From Denitrificimonas caeni DSM 24390 (GTDB lineage Bacteria; Pseudomonadota; Gammaproteobacteria; Pseudomonadales; Pseudomonadaceae), in contig NZ_ATXQ01000001.1 in assembly GCF_000421765.1 (NCBI RefSeq), forward strand, positions 548,767-612,766: a stretch of DNA of 64,000 nt, in the 5' to 3' direction. Shown one piece after another: positions 1 through 7,413 of this stretch (positions within the stretch are counted from its first letter, which is position 1; each line of letters begins with the position of its first letter). Below the pieces are notes generated by a model that was not told the DNA's origin, searched no databases, and saw only the letters and a program-made list of their open reading frames with translations. Position numbers and translations under genes: made by a program.

Positions 1-1502
1 AAGAGCAGATGGAAAACCAGGTCAATAGTTTTTCCGGTGGCTGGCGCATGCGTTTAAATCTGGCGCAAGCGTTAATGTGTCCATCGGATTTATTGCTGCT
101 CGATGAGCCGACTAACCACTTGGATCTGGATGCCATTCTCTGGTTGGAAGGTTGGCTGCAAAACTATGCTGGCACTTTATTGCTGATCTCGCATGACCGT
201 GATTTTCTCGATGCGGTGGTCGGCCATATTGTCCACGTCGATCAGCAAAAACTAACTCTGTATCGCGGCGGCTACACGGCCTTTGAGCGCGCGCGCGCTG
301 AACGCATCATGCAACAGCAGCAAGCCTTCGAAAAGCAACAAGCGCAACGTGCGCACATGGAAGACTTTATCCGCCGTTTTAAAGCCAAAGCCAGTAAAGC
401 TAAGCAAGCACAAAGCCGCGTTAAAGCCTTGGAGCGCATGGAAGAATTATCCGCTGCGCACTTTGATTCGCCCTTTAATTTTGTGTTTCGCGAAGCCGAC
501 AAAGTCTCCAGTCCGCTGCTCGATCTGGATCAGGCCACGCTGGGTTATAGCACTGAGCAAGCTATTTTAAGCAAGGTGAAACTGCAGCTGGTGCCCGGTG
601 CGCGGATTGCGTTACTCGGCCCCAATGGGGCCGGTAAATCAACCCTGATCAAAAGCATCATGAACGATTTACCACTGCTAGCGGGCAAGTTGACCTGTGG
701 TGAAAACCTAGTGATTGGCTATTTTGCTCAGCATCAGCTGGATTCGCTCGACCCCAAAGCCAGCCCTTTACTGCACGTACAGCGCATTGCACCGACTGAG
801 CGCGAACAAGTCTTACGCGACTTTTTAGGGGGTTTTGATTTCCGCGGTAAACGTTGCGACGAGCCGGTGGTGAATTTCTCTGGCGGTGAAAAGGCGCGCT
901 TAGCCTTAGCACTGATTGCCTGGGGCAAACCCAATCTATTGCTGCTTGATGAGCCGACCAACCACCTTGATTTAGAAATGCGTCAAGCCTTGAGTATGGC
1001 ACTGCAAGACTTCTCCGGCGCACTGTTGCTGGTATCCCACGACCGCCATTTAATTAAAAGCACAGTTGACGATCTGTATCTAGTGGCCGAAGGCCGCGTA
1101 CAAGAATTTGAGGGTGATCTTGAGGATTACAGCAAATGGCTCAGCGACTACCGCCTGCGCCAGCTGCAACCGAGCATCAGTAGCAACGAAGTCAGTGTCG
1201 ATAAAACCGATAAGCGTGCCCAACGGCAAGCGGCAGCGGCATTGCGCCAGCAGTTGGCGCCCTTGCGCAAACAGGCTGATCAACTAGAAAAACAATTGGA
1301 TACGCTGCACAAAAAGCTAACGGCTTTAGAAACTGTTTTAGCGGATAACAGTCTCTATGAACAGGCACAAAAAGAGCAGCTCAAGCAGCACCTGAGCACA
1401 CAAAGTGAACTGCTGCAACAACAAGCACAGCTAGAAGAAACTTGGCTTAACAGCCTAGAAGAATTGGAAGCACTGCAAAGTAAACTTGAGGCTAATCTAT
1501 GA
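1..1502 (+). CDS. yheS: ABC-F family ATPase, YheS-like (5' end outside window)
   Basis: This is the C-terminal part of a soluble twin-ATPase protein of the ABC-F family, which act on ribosomes rather than as transporters. The frame is open to the left edge, so the start and the first Walker A lie outside the window; the methionine at base 9 is internal. Visible parts are the first signature SFSGGW and Walker [14 protein letters not shown], a charged helical linker, a second Walker A (GPNGAGKS, about residue 200 of the visible part), the signature NFSGGEKARL, a second Walker B and the SHDRH switch. A Gln/Leu-rich coiled coil ends the protein, as in E. coli YheS. Its stop overlaps the next start as ATGA, so the two genes are translationally coupled. 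Confidence 0.85.
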   Translation, partial: EQMENQVNSFSGGWRMRLNLAQALMCPSDLLLLDEPTNHLDLDAILWLEGWLQNYAGTLLLISHDRDFLDAVVGHIVHVDQQKLTLYRGGYTAFERARAERIMQQQQAFEKQQAQRAHMEDFIRRFKAKASKAKQAQSRVKALERMEELSAAHFDSPFNFVFREADKVSSPLLDLDQATLGYSTEQAILSKVKLQLVPGARIALLGPNGAGKSTLIKSIMNDLPLLAGKLTCGENLVIGYFAQHQLDSLDPKASPLLHVQRIAPTEREQVLRDFLGGFDFRGKRCDEPVVNFSGGEKARLALALIAWGKPNLLLLDEPTNHLDLEMRQALSMALQDFSGALLLVSHDRHLIKSTVDDLYLVAEGRVQEFEGDLEDYSKWLSDYRLRQLQPSISSNEVSVDKTDKRAQRQAAAALRQQLAPLRKQADQLEKQLDTLHKKLTALETVLADNSLYEQAQKEQLKQHLSTQSELLQQQAQLEETWLNSLEELEALQSKLEANL

Positions 1503-2071
1503 AACAGTGGTTTGAGCAGTGGGCAGTAGACTGGTTTAGCTTACTGATTCCTGGCGCACAAATTCTCATCATCGCATTGGCGGCATGGTTGTTACAGCGC
1601 TTACTGGCACGTGGTTTAACCAGCCTTGCCGGACGCTACAATATGCCGCCCAGTATGCTTTTACCATTACGCGGTGCCATTCGCTGGCTGGTGATTGGTA
1701 GCGCCTTTATGCTGATTTTAGAGCGTTTTGGCGTATCCGCTAGTGTGCTGTGGACCGCACTCACTGGTTTTGTCGCCGTTGCAGCAGTTGCCTTCTTTGC
1801 GGTTTGGAGCGTGCTCTCTAATTTATTCTGTGCTGCACTGATCTTTACCGTGGGGCCTTTTCGTCTCGGCGATCGCGTGGAAGTCTTGGAAAGCGCAGAA
1901 AAACCAGGTGTACGCGGTCGCGTGGTCACCATTAATATGTTGTACACAACCTTAGAGGATCTCAGCGAAGGCAACCAAGGTGCCCTATTACAAATCCCCA
2001 ACAGCTTGTTTTTCCAGAAAATTATCCGGCGCTGGCGTGGTCCAGAGCTTCCTCAACCTTTAGAGAAATAA
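1499..2071 (+). CDS. small MscS-family mechanosensitive channel
   Basis: This is a 190-residue inner-membrane protein of the MscS family, expected to gate ions in response to membrane tension. Three hydrophobic segments are visible at about residues 15-35, 57-77 and 80-115. The last is the Ala/Gly/Phe-rich pore helix and is followed by the beta-domain motif PFRLGDRVEV. The protein stops soon after the beta domain, so it lacks most of the C-terminal cage of E. coli MscS (286 residues). Short MscS-like proteins of this kind are common in Pseudomonas. The start overlaps the upstream stop by four bases. Family assignment is firm; the physiological role is inferred. Confidence 0.8.
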   Translation: MKQWFEQWAVDWFSLLIPGAQILIIALAAWLLQRLLARGLTSLAGRYNMPPSMLLPLRGAIRWLVIGSAFMLILERFGVSASVLWTALTGFVAVAAVAFFAVWSVLSNLFCAALIFTVGPFRLGDRVEVLESAEKPGVRGRVVTINMLYTTLEDLSEGNQGALLQIPNSLFFQKIIRRWRGPELPQPLEK

Positions 2072-2077
2072 CCTCTT

Positions 2078-2839
2078 ATGGAATGGCTGACAAGTCCAGA
2101 AATCTGGATTGCTTTTCTTACCCTCACGGCCTTAGAAATCGTTTTGGGTATCGACAATATTATTTTCATTTCAATTCTAGTCAGTCGTCTGCCGGCTCAC
2201 CAGCAAGCCAAAGGGCGCTTCATTGGCTTAAGTCTGGCGATGGGCACACGCATTTTGCTGTTGCTGTCGATCACCTGGATTATGCGCCTCACCACCGATC
2301 TGTTTGAGATCATGGGACAAGGCTTCTCTGGTCGTGATTTGATTCTGCTGTTCGGTGGTTTATTCCTGTTATTCAAGAGCACGGTGGAAATCTGGCACAG
2401 TGTCGAGGGTGAAGAAGCGGCCGCACAAGGTGTCGGAGTTAAGGCCGGTTTTATTAGCGTGATTCTGCAAATAGCCGTGATTGATATTATTTTCTCGTTA
2501 GACTCGGTGATTACTGCGGTAGGTTTAGTCCAGCATGTGCCCGTTATGATTGCTGCGATTATGATTTCTATCGTGGTAATGATGCTGGCCGCCAGCACTA
2601 TCAGTGAATTTATTGAGAAACACCCGTCATTAAAAGTGTTGGCCTTATCCTTCTTAATCGTCGTGGGTACCTTGTTGATCGCTGAAGCCTTTGGCGTGCA
2701 TGTACCGAAAGGCTATATCTACTTTGCCATGGCGTTCTCATTGGGCGTAGAAGCACTCAATATTAAGATGCGTAACGCGATGAAAAACAAACGCGCATTG
2801 CAAGCCGCTGAGCAAGCGCAGCAAGACTCAACCCCATAG
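2078..2839 (+). CDS. TerC family integral membrane protein
   Basis: This is a 253-residue polytopic inner-membrane protein of the TerC/YgdQ family, whose members are linked to metal-ion (manganese) efflux or tellurite resistance. The family motif EIVLGIDNIIFISIL lies near residues 20-34 and a second acidic membrane motif, FSLDSVITAVGL, in the middle. About seven hydrophobic segments are visible, with a charged C-terminal tail. It follows the MscS-like gene after 6 bases and probably shares its transcript. A 9-bp hairpin follows the gene. The exact substrate cannot be read from the sequence. Confidence 0.85.
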   Translation: MEWLTSPEIWIAFLTLTALEIVLGIDNIIFISILVSRLPAHQQAKGRFIGLSLAMGTRILLLLSITWIMRLTTDLFEIMGQGFSGRDLILLFGGLFLLFKSTVEIWHSVEGEEAAAQGVGVKAGFISVILQIAVIDIIFSLDSVITAVGLVQHVPVMIAAIMISIVVMMLAASTISEFIEKHPSLKVLALSFLIVVGTLLIAEAFGVHVPKGYIYFAMAFSLGVEALNIKMRNAMKNKRALQAAEQAQQDSTP

Positions 2840-2862
2840 AGCAAGCCGCGTCATAACAACCC

Positions 2863-2886
2863 CCTCAGCGCTTCACTGCGCTGAGG
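2863..2886 (+). terminator. hairpin after terC-like gene
   Basis: A perfect 9-bp stem (CCTCAGCGC with GCGCTGAGG) closes a 6-base loop between the TerC-type gene and the next coding region. No T-run follows, so it is a weak or Rho-assisted terminator, or an RNA-stabilising hairpin. Confidence 0.45.
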
Positions 2887-2907
2887 CTCTACACAGGAGT
2901 GATTTGT

Positions 2908-3393
2908 ATGCGCGTCTGGATTGATGCCGATGCCTGCCCACGTTTAGCCCGTGACCAAGTAATAAAATTCGCCTTAAAACGCAATTTCTCGGTGATCTTA
3001 GTCGCCGGGCAAGCACAGCCGCGACCTAACTTTGCATGCGTGCAACTGATTGTCGTACCCAGCGGCCCAGATGCGGCAGATGATTACATTGTCGAGAATG
3101 CCACCGCCAATGAGTTGGTGATTTGCAGTGATATTCCACTAGCTGATCGCTTATTGAAGAAACAGGCCATTGCCTTAGATCCGCGTGGTAATGAATTTAC
3201 CGAACGCAACATGGGCGATCGTTTAGCCATGCGCAATTTGTTTACTGATCTGCGTGATCAAGGACAGATGTCTGGCGGCCAGCGCGGCTATGACGAGCGT
3301 GACAAGCAAGCCTTTGCTAATGCTTTAGACCGTATTCTCACGCGCTTAGCCAAACTGCCAAGCGACGCTGCAACGGACTCATCAACCGACTAA
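2908..3393 (+). CDS. yaiI: YaiI/YqxD family protein (UPF0178, DUF188)
   Basis: This is a 161-residue cytoplasmic protein of the UPF0178 family, distantly related to PIN-type nucleases; its biochemical role is not established. It opens with the family hallmark MRVWIDADACP, whose aspartates line up with a metal-binding site, and ends with the conserved MGDRLAMRNLF region. I chose the ATG at 2908 because AGGAG at 2895-2899 sits 8 bases upstream. The in-frame GTG at 2899 overlaps that ribosome binding site. The last 12 bases overlap the end of the convergent thioesterase gene. Confidence 0.8.
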   Translation: MRVWIDADACPRLARDQVIKFALKRNFSVILVAGQAQPRPNFACVQLIVVPSGPDAADDYIVENATANELVICSDIPLADRLLKKQAIALDPRGNEFTERNMGDRLAMRNLFTDLRDQGQMSGGQRGYDERDKQAFANALDRILTRLAKLPSDAATDSSTD

Positions 3394-3846
3394 ATAGGTA
3401 CCGGTGCTCACCGCAATTAAATAGCCATCATCATTGTGTAATTCGGTGCGCACCACCGCGACTTTATTACCGGCTCGCAATAGCGTCGAAACCGCATCAA
3501 AGCGTTTGCCGCGCCCTGGACGCAAATAATCAACGCGCATATCAATGGTGCCGAGCTTGGACAAACTCATCATCCGCTCCACCGCTGGCAACTCCGGCAA
3601 ACGTTGAAAAGCCCCAATCAATGCCATTGCCCCGCCTGCCACATCGAGAATCGAAGCAATCACGCCGCCGTGCAAAATACCTTGAATATGATTACCGATT
3701 AACTCTTCACGCATCGATACATGCATGCAGACTTTTTCAGTGGACAATGAATCCACCTGAATACCGACCAAATGATTAAAAGGAATTTGATCGAAAAAAT
3801 ACTGCGCCGCTTGCAGCAATTCGGGAGCCAGCTCTGTTGCACTCAT
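3382..3846 (-). CDS. hotdog-fold thioesterase (PaaI/YigI-like)
   Basis: This is a 154-residue single-domain hotdog protein likely to hydrolyse acyl-CoA thioesters. The diagnostic central segment is GILHGGVIASILD with the HGG motif, which forms the hot-dog helix, followed by a strand with the motif MRVDYLRPG. The size fits the PaaI/DUF4442-type single hotdog enzymes. It converges on the YaiI gene with a 12-bp overlap of coding ends. It probably has its own promoter in the spacer shared with the end of elbB. The substrate is unknown. Confidence 0.75.
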   Translation of the reverse strand: MSATELAPELLQAAQYFFDQIPFNHLVGIQVDSLSTEKVCMHVSMREELIGNHIQGILHGGVIASILDVAGGAMALIGAFQRLPELPAVERMMSLSKLGTIDMRVDYLRPGRGKRFDAVSTLLRAGNKVAVVRTELHNDDGYLIAVSTGTYLVG

Positions 3847-3944
3847 GAGGGATTAATCCTGCGTCTGTTGCTCGATAATCGCGGCGTAACCACACACTCG
3901 CGTTTCCAGCACTCTTTTTATTGTTGAATAAAATATCTAAACGC

Positions 3945-3987
3945 GTGCTCAGTCATCTGCGCCAGCGGCACAACAATGACTCAGCAC
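3945..3987 (-). terminator. probable terminator of elbB
   Basis: A 12-bp inverted repeat (GTGCTCAGTCAT at 3945-3956 and its partner at 3976-3987, one mismatch) lies 14 bases after the elbB stop on the minus strand. Only a mixed AT stretch follows, so it is a moderate terminator candidate. Confidence 0.4.
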
Positions 3988-4000
3988 ACGTCGCAGGGCA

Positions 4001-4654
4001 TTAAGCCATAGCTAAAACCTGTTCGACAAGTTTATGAATACCTTTCGCCGCCTCACTGATCGATTGCGCCAACATATAAGCAGGCGTGGTCACCAAGCGG
4101 TTTTTCTCATCAACCACGATACCGCCCACTGCGCAGTCTTGATGCACGCCACCCATCTGCGTAATCGCCGCAGCGGTATCAGCATCATCACCAATGGTGC
4201 AGCGCACGCCTTCAGCAAAAATCTTGGCGGATAAAACTGGTGAGATACAGATCAAACCGACCGGCTTGTGCGCAGATTTAAACTGCAAAATCGCCTGCAA
4301 CGTATCTTCTTGCACCCTGCAGTCAGCACCCTTAAAGGCAAAGTCAGATAGATTTTTCGCCACGCCAAAACCACCGGGCAAAATCACCGCATCAAAGTCT
4401 GCCGCTTTCAGCTCGCGAATATTGCGTGACTTGCCACGGGTAATTCGCGCTGACTCAACTAAAACATTGCGCTGTTCAGGCATTTCCTCACCGGTAAGAT
4501 GATTGAGCACGTGATGCTGATTTATATCTGGAGCAAAATACTCAACCTGTGCGCCTAACTGATCTAAGCTCAACGCCGTTAGCACGGTTTCGTTAATTTC
4601 CGCGCCATCAAAAACACCGCATCCCGATAAGATGATTGCTACTTTCTTATTCAT
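4001..4654 (-). CDS. elbB: ElbB family glyoxalase-like protein
   Basis: This is a 217-residue protein of the ElbB/ES1 branch of the DJ-1/PfpI superfamily. E. coli ElbB has weak glyoxalase activity and was linked to early isoprenoid synthesis. Visible hallmarks are the start KKVAIILSGCGVFDGAEI, the motif AVILPGGFGVAKNL and the nucleophile-elbow region GLICISP with its candidate reactive cysteine. Length matches the family (217 residues in E. coli). It is transcribed away from topB across a 211-bp spacer. Family assignment is very secure; the true cellular role remains uncertain for the whole family. Confidence 0.9.
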   Translation of the reverse strand: MNKKVAIILSGCGVFDGAEINETVLTALSLDQLGAQVEYFAPDINQHHVLNHLTGEEMPEQRNVLVESARITRGKSRNIRELKAADFDAVILPGGFGVAKNLSDFAFKGADCRVQEDTLQAILQFKSAHKPVGLICISPVLSAKIFAEGVRCTIGDDADTAAAITQMGGVHQDCAVGGIVVDEKNRLVTTPAYMLAQSISEAAKGIHKLVEQVLAMA

Positions 4655-4865
4655 GACGCTCTCCTCATGTATTTAAATATTGGCTTTATTCATACCACGC
4701 GACACGGCGATACGCCAATGCGATTGATGTCGTGCAAGCCGAGGATTGAGTCTGCGGGTTGCAGCAAGACAAAACTTAAAAGCCGTCTATCCTTAGGAAA
4801 ACGCTAACAAGCCAATATACTGCTACAGATTTGTCTGTCTTCGCTCTTATCCATGGAACACTCAA

Positions 4866-6764
4866 GTGATTGTATACATAGCTGAAAAGCCCAGCGTCGG
4901 TCGCGCCGTAGCGGCGGTTTTACCTAAACCGCACCAGCAAGGTGAAGGTTTTATTAAAGTGGCCAGCGGTGATGTGGTGACCTGGTGCGTTGGCCATTTA
5001 CTTGAGCAAGCAGAGCCAGAAGTTTATAACCCTGAGTATAAAAAGTGGCGCAAAGAGCACTTACCTATTATTCCAACCCAATGGCAGCATCAGGTTAAAG
5101 CGGCAACCCGCAAGCAGTTAGCTGTGGTGAAAAAGCTGATTAAGCAAGCCGATGTATTGGTCAACATGGGCGATCCGGATAGAGTTGGCCAAATTCTCGT
5201 GGATGAAGTGATCAATTACAGCGGCGTGTCTAAAGCCAAGCGTATGGCGGCGCAGCGCTGCTTAATCAGCGACATGAACCCTGATGCAATCAAACGCTCA
5301 CTCAATGATCTGCGGCGTAATAGCGACTTTATTCCGCTGGCAACTTCGGCTCTGGCACGCGCCCGAGCTGACTGGCTGTACGGGATTAACATGACCCGCC
5401 TGTGTACTTTGCAAGGACAAGCATCGGGTTATCAGGGCGTGCTCTCGGTGGGGCGTGTGCAAACACCAATTCTCGGCTTAGTGGTGCACCGTGATCTAGA
5501 GATTGAAAACTTTGTCAGCAAACCCTTCTATGAAGTTTTTATTGAACTGCAAACCGACAACCAGCAAACCTATAGCGCTAAATGGCAGCCCAGCGCCGCT
5601 TGCGAGCCGTATACAGATGAAGATGGCCGCGTGTTGCTAAAAAAGTTAGCACAAACTGTACTGAACAAAGTATTGAATCAACCAGGGCAAGTCGTGGCGG
5701 TCACTGAAAGTGTGAAAAAACAAGCGGCCCCTCTGCCCTACAACTTGTCTTCATTGCAAATCGACGCCGCCAAGCGCTTTAACTTTAATGCGCAAAAGAC
5801 CTTAGACATCTGCCAAAAACTTTACGAAACCCACAAACTGCTGACCTATCCTCGCTCTGACTGCCGCTACTTACCGCAAGGCCACTACCACGACAAAGAG
5901 TCAGTCAGCCAAGCCATTGCGCACAGCTGCCCCGCGCTCAGTCAAGCGGTAGCAAATGCTGACCTTGCCCTCAACTCTAAAGCCTGGGATGACAGCAAAG
6001 TCAGCGCGCACCACGCCATCATTCCCACCCGGCGTAAACTCGATAGCGGTCGTTTAAGCGCTGATGAGCAAAAAATCTATGAACTGGTGGCACGGCAATA
6101 CCTGATGCAGTTTTACCCACCCTTCATCTTTCAAGAAAAACAAATTGATAGCGAAGTGGCCGGCGGCTTATTTATCAGTCGGCAAAAAGAAGTGCTGAGC
6201 AAAGGCTGGAAAGCGCTATTGCCTGAACGCAAAAGCAATACAGAGGATCATGAGTTCTCTGCGCTTAAACTGCCTAATCTAGTCAAAGGCGACAACCTGC
6301 TCTGTATCGACGGCCGACTGGATGAAAAACAAACCAGTCCACCTAAGCACTTTACCGATGCCAGCTTACTGGCAGCAATGACCGGTATTGCGCGCTATGT
6401 GTCTGACCCCGAGATTAAAAAAGTCCTACGTGACACCGACGGTCTCGGCACCGAAGCCACCCGAGCAGGGATTATTGAATTGCTATTTAAGCGAGGTTTC
6501 CTGAGCAAACAAGGCAAAGAAATCCATGCCACTGAAGTGGGCCGCCGTTTGATCTTGTCCTTGCCTGAAGTGATGGCCTTACCTGACATGACCGCGCACT
6601 GGGAATCACAACTGGAAGCCATTGCCCAAAAGCGCATGAGCTACAACGAGTTTATGACGCCGATGCTCGCTGGATTGCAGCAACTGGTGGAACACGTTGG
6701 CCAGATCCGATTTACTGGACTGCAAGGTCAGGGTAAGGCTCGGCGTAGAACGAAAAAAAGGTAA
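4866..6764 (+). CDS. topB: DNA topoisomerase III (type IA), with an altered TOPRIM motif
   Basis: Topoisomerase III passes single DNA strands to decatenate replication and recombination intermediates. The protein (632 residues, GTG start) aligns with E. coli TopB along its full length. The active-site tyrosine is Tyr328 within LTYPRSDCRYLP, the same number as in E. coli. The N-terminal TOPRIM domain keeps Glu7 (IAEKPS) and the first two acidic residues, Asp103 and Asp105. The third acidic position, Glu107 in E. coli, is valine here (GDPDRVGQ, codon GTT at 5184-5186). This residue helps hold catalytic magnesium in type IA enzymes, so activity may be reduced. The C-terminal basic tail is shorter than in E. 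coli (653 residues). No frameshift or stop is visible. Confidence 0.92.
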   Translation: MIVYIAEKPSVGRAVAAVLPKPHQQGEGFIKVASGDVVTWCVGHLLEQAEPEVYNPEYKKWRKEHLPIIPTQWQHQVKAATRKQLAVVKKLIKQADVLVNMGDPDRVGQILVDEVINYSGVSKAKRMAAQRCLISDMNPDAIKRSLNDLRRNSDFIPLATSALARARADWLYGINMTRLCTLQGQASGYQGVLSVGRVQTPILGLVVHRDLEIENFVSKPFYEVFIELQTDNQQTYSAKWQPSAACEPYTDEDGRVLLKKLAQTVLNKVLNQPGQVVAVTESVKKQAAPLPYNLSSLQIDAAKRFNFNAQKTLDICQKLYETHKLLTYPRSDCRYLPQGHYHDKESVSQAIAHSCPALSQAVANADLALNSKAWDDSKVSAHHAIIPTRRKLDSGRLSADEQKIYELVARQYLMQFYPPFIFQEKQIDSEVAGGLFISRQKEVLSKGWKALLPERKSNTEDHEFSALKLPNLVKGDNLLCIDGRLDEKQTSPPKHFTDASLLAAMTGIARYVSDPEIKKVLRDTDGLGTEATRAGIIELLFKRGFLSKQGKEIHATEVGRRLILSLPEVMALPDMTAHWESQLEAIAQKRMSYNEFMTPMLAGLQQLVEHVGQIRFTGLQGQGKARRRTKKR

Positions 6765-6898
6765 AGCTGTGCTCTACAGCAGGCTAACGCTCCACAAAAA
6801 GAGCTGAAGCGCCTAGTCTAAAACTCAATCCATCTATTTCCACCCAGAAAACAGGCCAGTGCTAGAATAGAAAAAACCACACTTTATTAGGACAAATA

Positions 6899-7369
6899 AT
6901 GAAATTTGTTATTTTGGCTGTCGCTATTGCACTCATCGCTTTCTACTTTATTAAAAATGCCAAAGATAAAAAGGCATCTTTGCAAAACATCGAGATAGGA
7001 AACAGCTTTTTAACCGCCAATAAAGCTAACCCTGGCGTAGTAGAAACAGCCTCCGGTTTGCAGTATCAAATAGTAAAGAAAGGCGATGGCAGTGTTCACC
7101 CAAGCGCCAACTCCACAGTAAAAGTGCATTACCATGGCACCCTGTTAGACGGTACTGTCTTCGATAGCTCAGTCGAGCGTAATGAGCCGATTAGTTTTCC
7201 GCTAAATCGCGTGATAAAAGGATGGACAGAAGGCCTTCAACTAATGGTTGCTGGCGATACATTTAAATTTTTCATTCCTTCTGATCTGGCTTACGGCAAC
7301 GCTGCCACTGGAAAAATAAAGCCCGGTTCTGTGCTGATTTTTGAAGTCGATCTTTTAGAAGTCCAATAA
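6899..7369 (+). CDS. membrane-anchored FKBP-type peptidyl-prolyl isomerase
   Basis: This is a 156-residue protein with one hydrophobic N-terminal segment (about residues 3-19, no clear cleavage site) and a C-terminal FKBP domain from about residue 50. FKBPs catalyse cis-trans isomerisation of prolyl bonds. Characteristic motifs are VKVHYHGTLLDGTVFDSS, VIKGWTEGLQLM and IPSDLAYG, which include the aromatic pocket residues. The anchor suggests that the domain faces the periplasm (inference). It stands between topB and priA on the same strand but with spacers of 134 and 44 bp. In other Pseudomonas priA is usually preceded by different genes. Confidence 0.85.
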   Translation: MKFVILAVAIALIAFYFIKNAKDKKASLQNIEIGNSFLTANKANPGVVETASGLQYQIVKKGDGSVHPSANSTVKVHYHGTLLDGTVFDSSVERNEPISFPLNRVIKGWTEGLQLMVAGDTFKFFIPSDLAYGNAATGKIKPGSVLIFEVDLLEVQ

Positions 7370-7413
7370 TGTTAGTGCGCTAAAATAGCCCCATCAAGCT
7401 TAAGGATGTCCTT

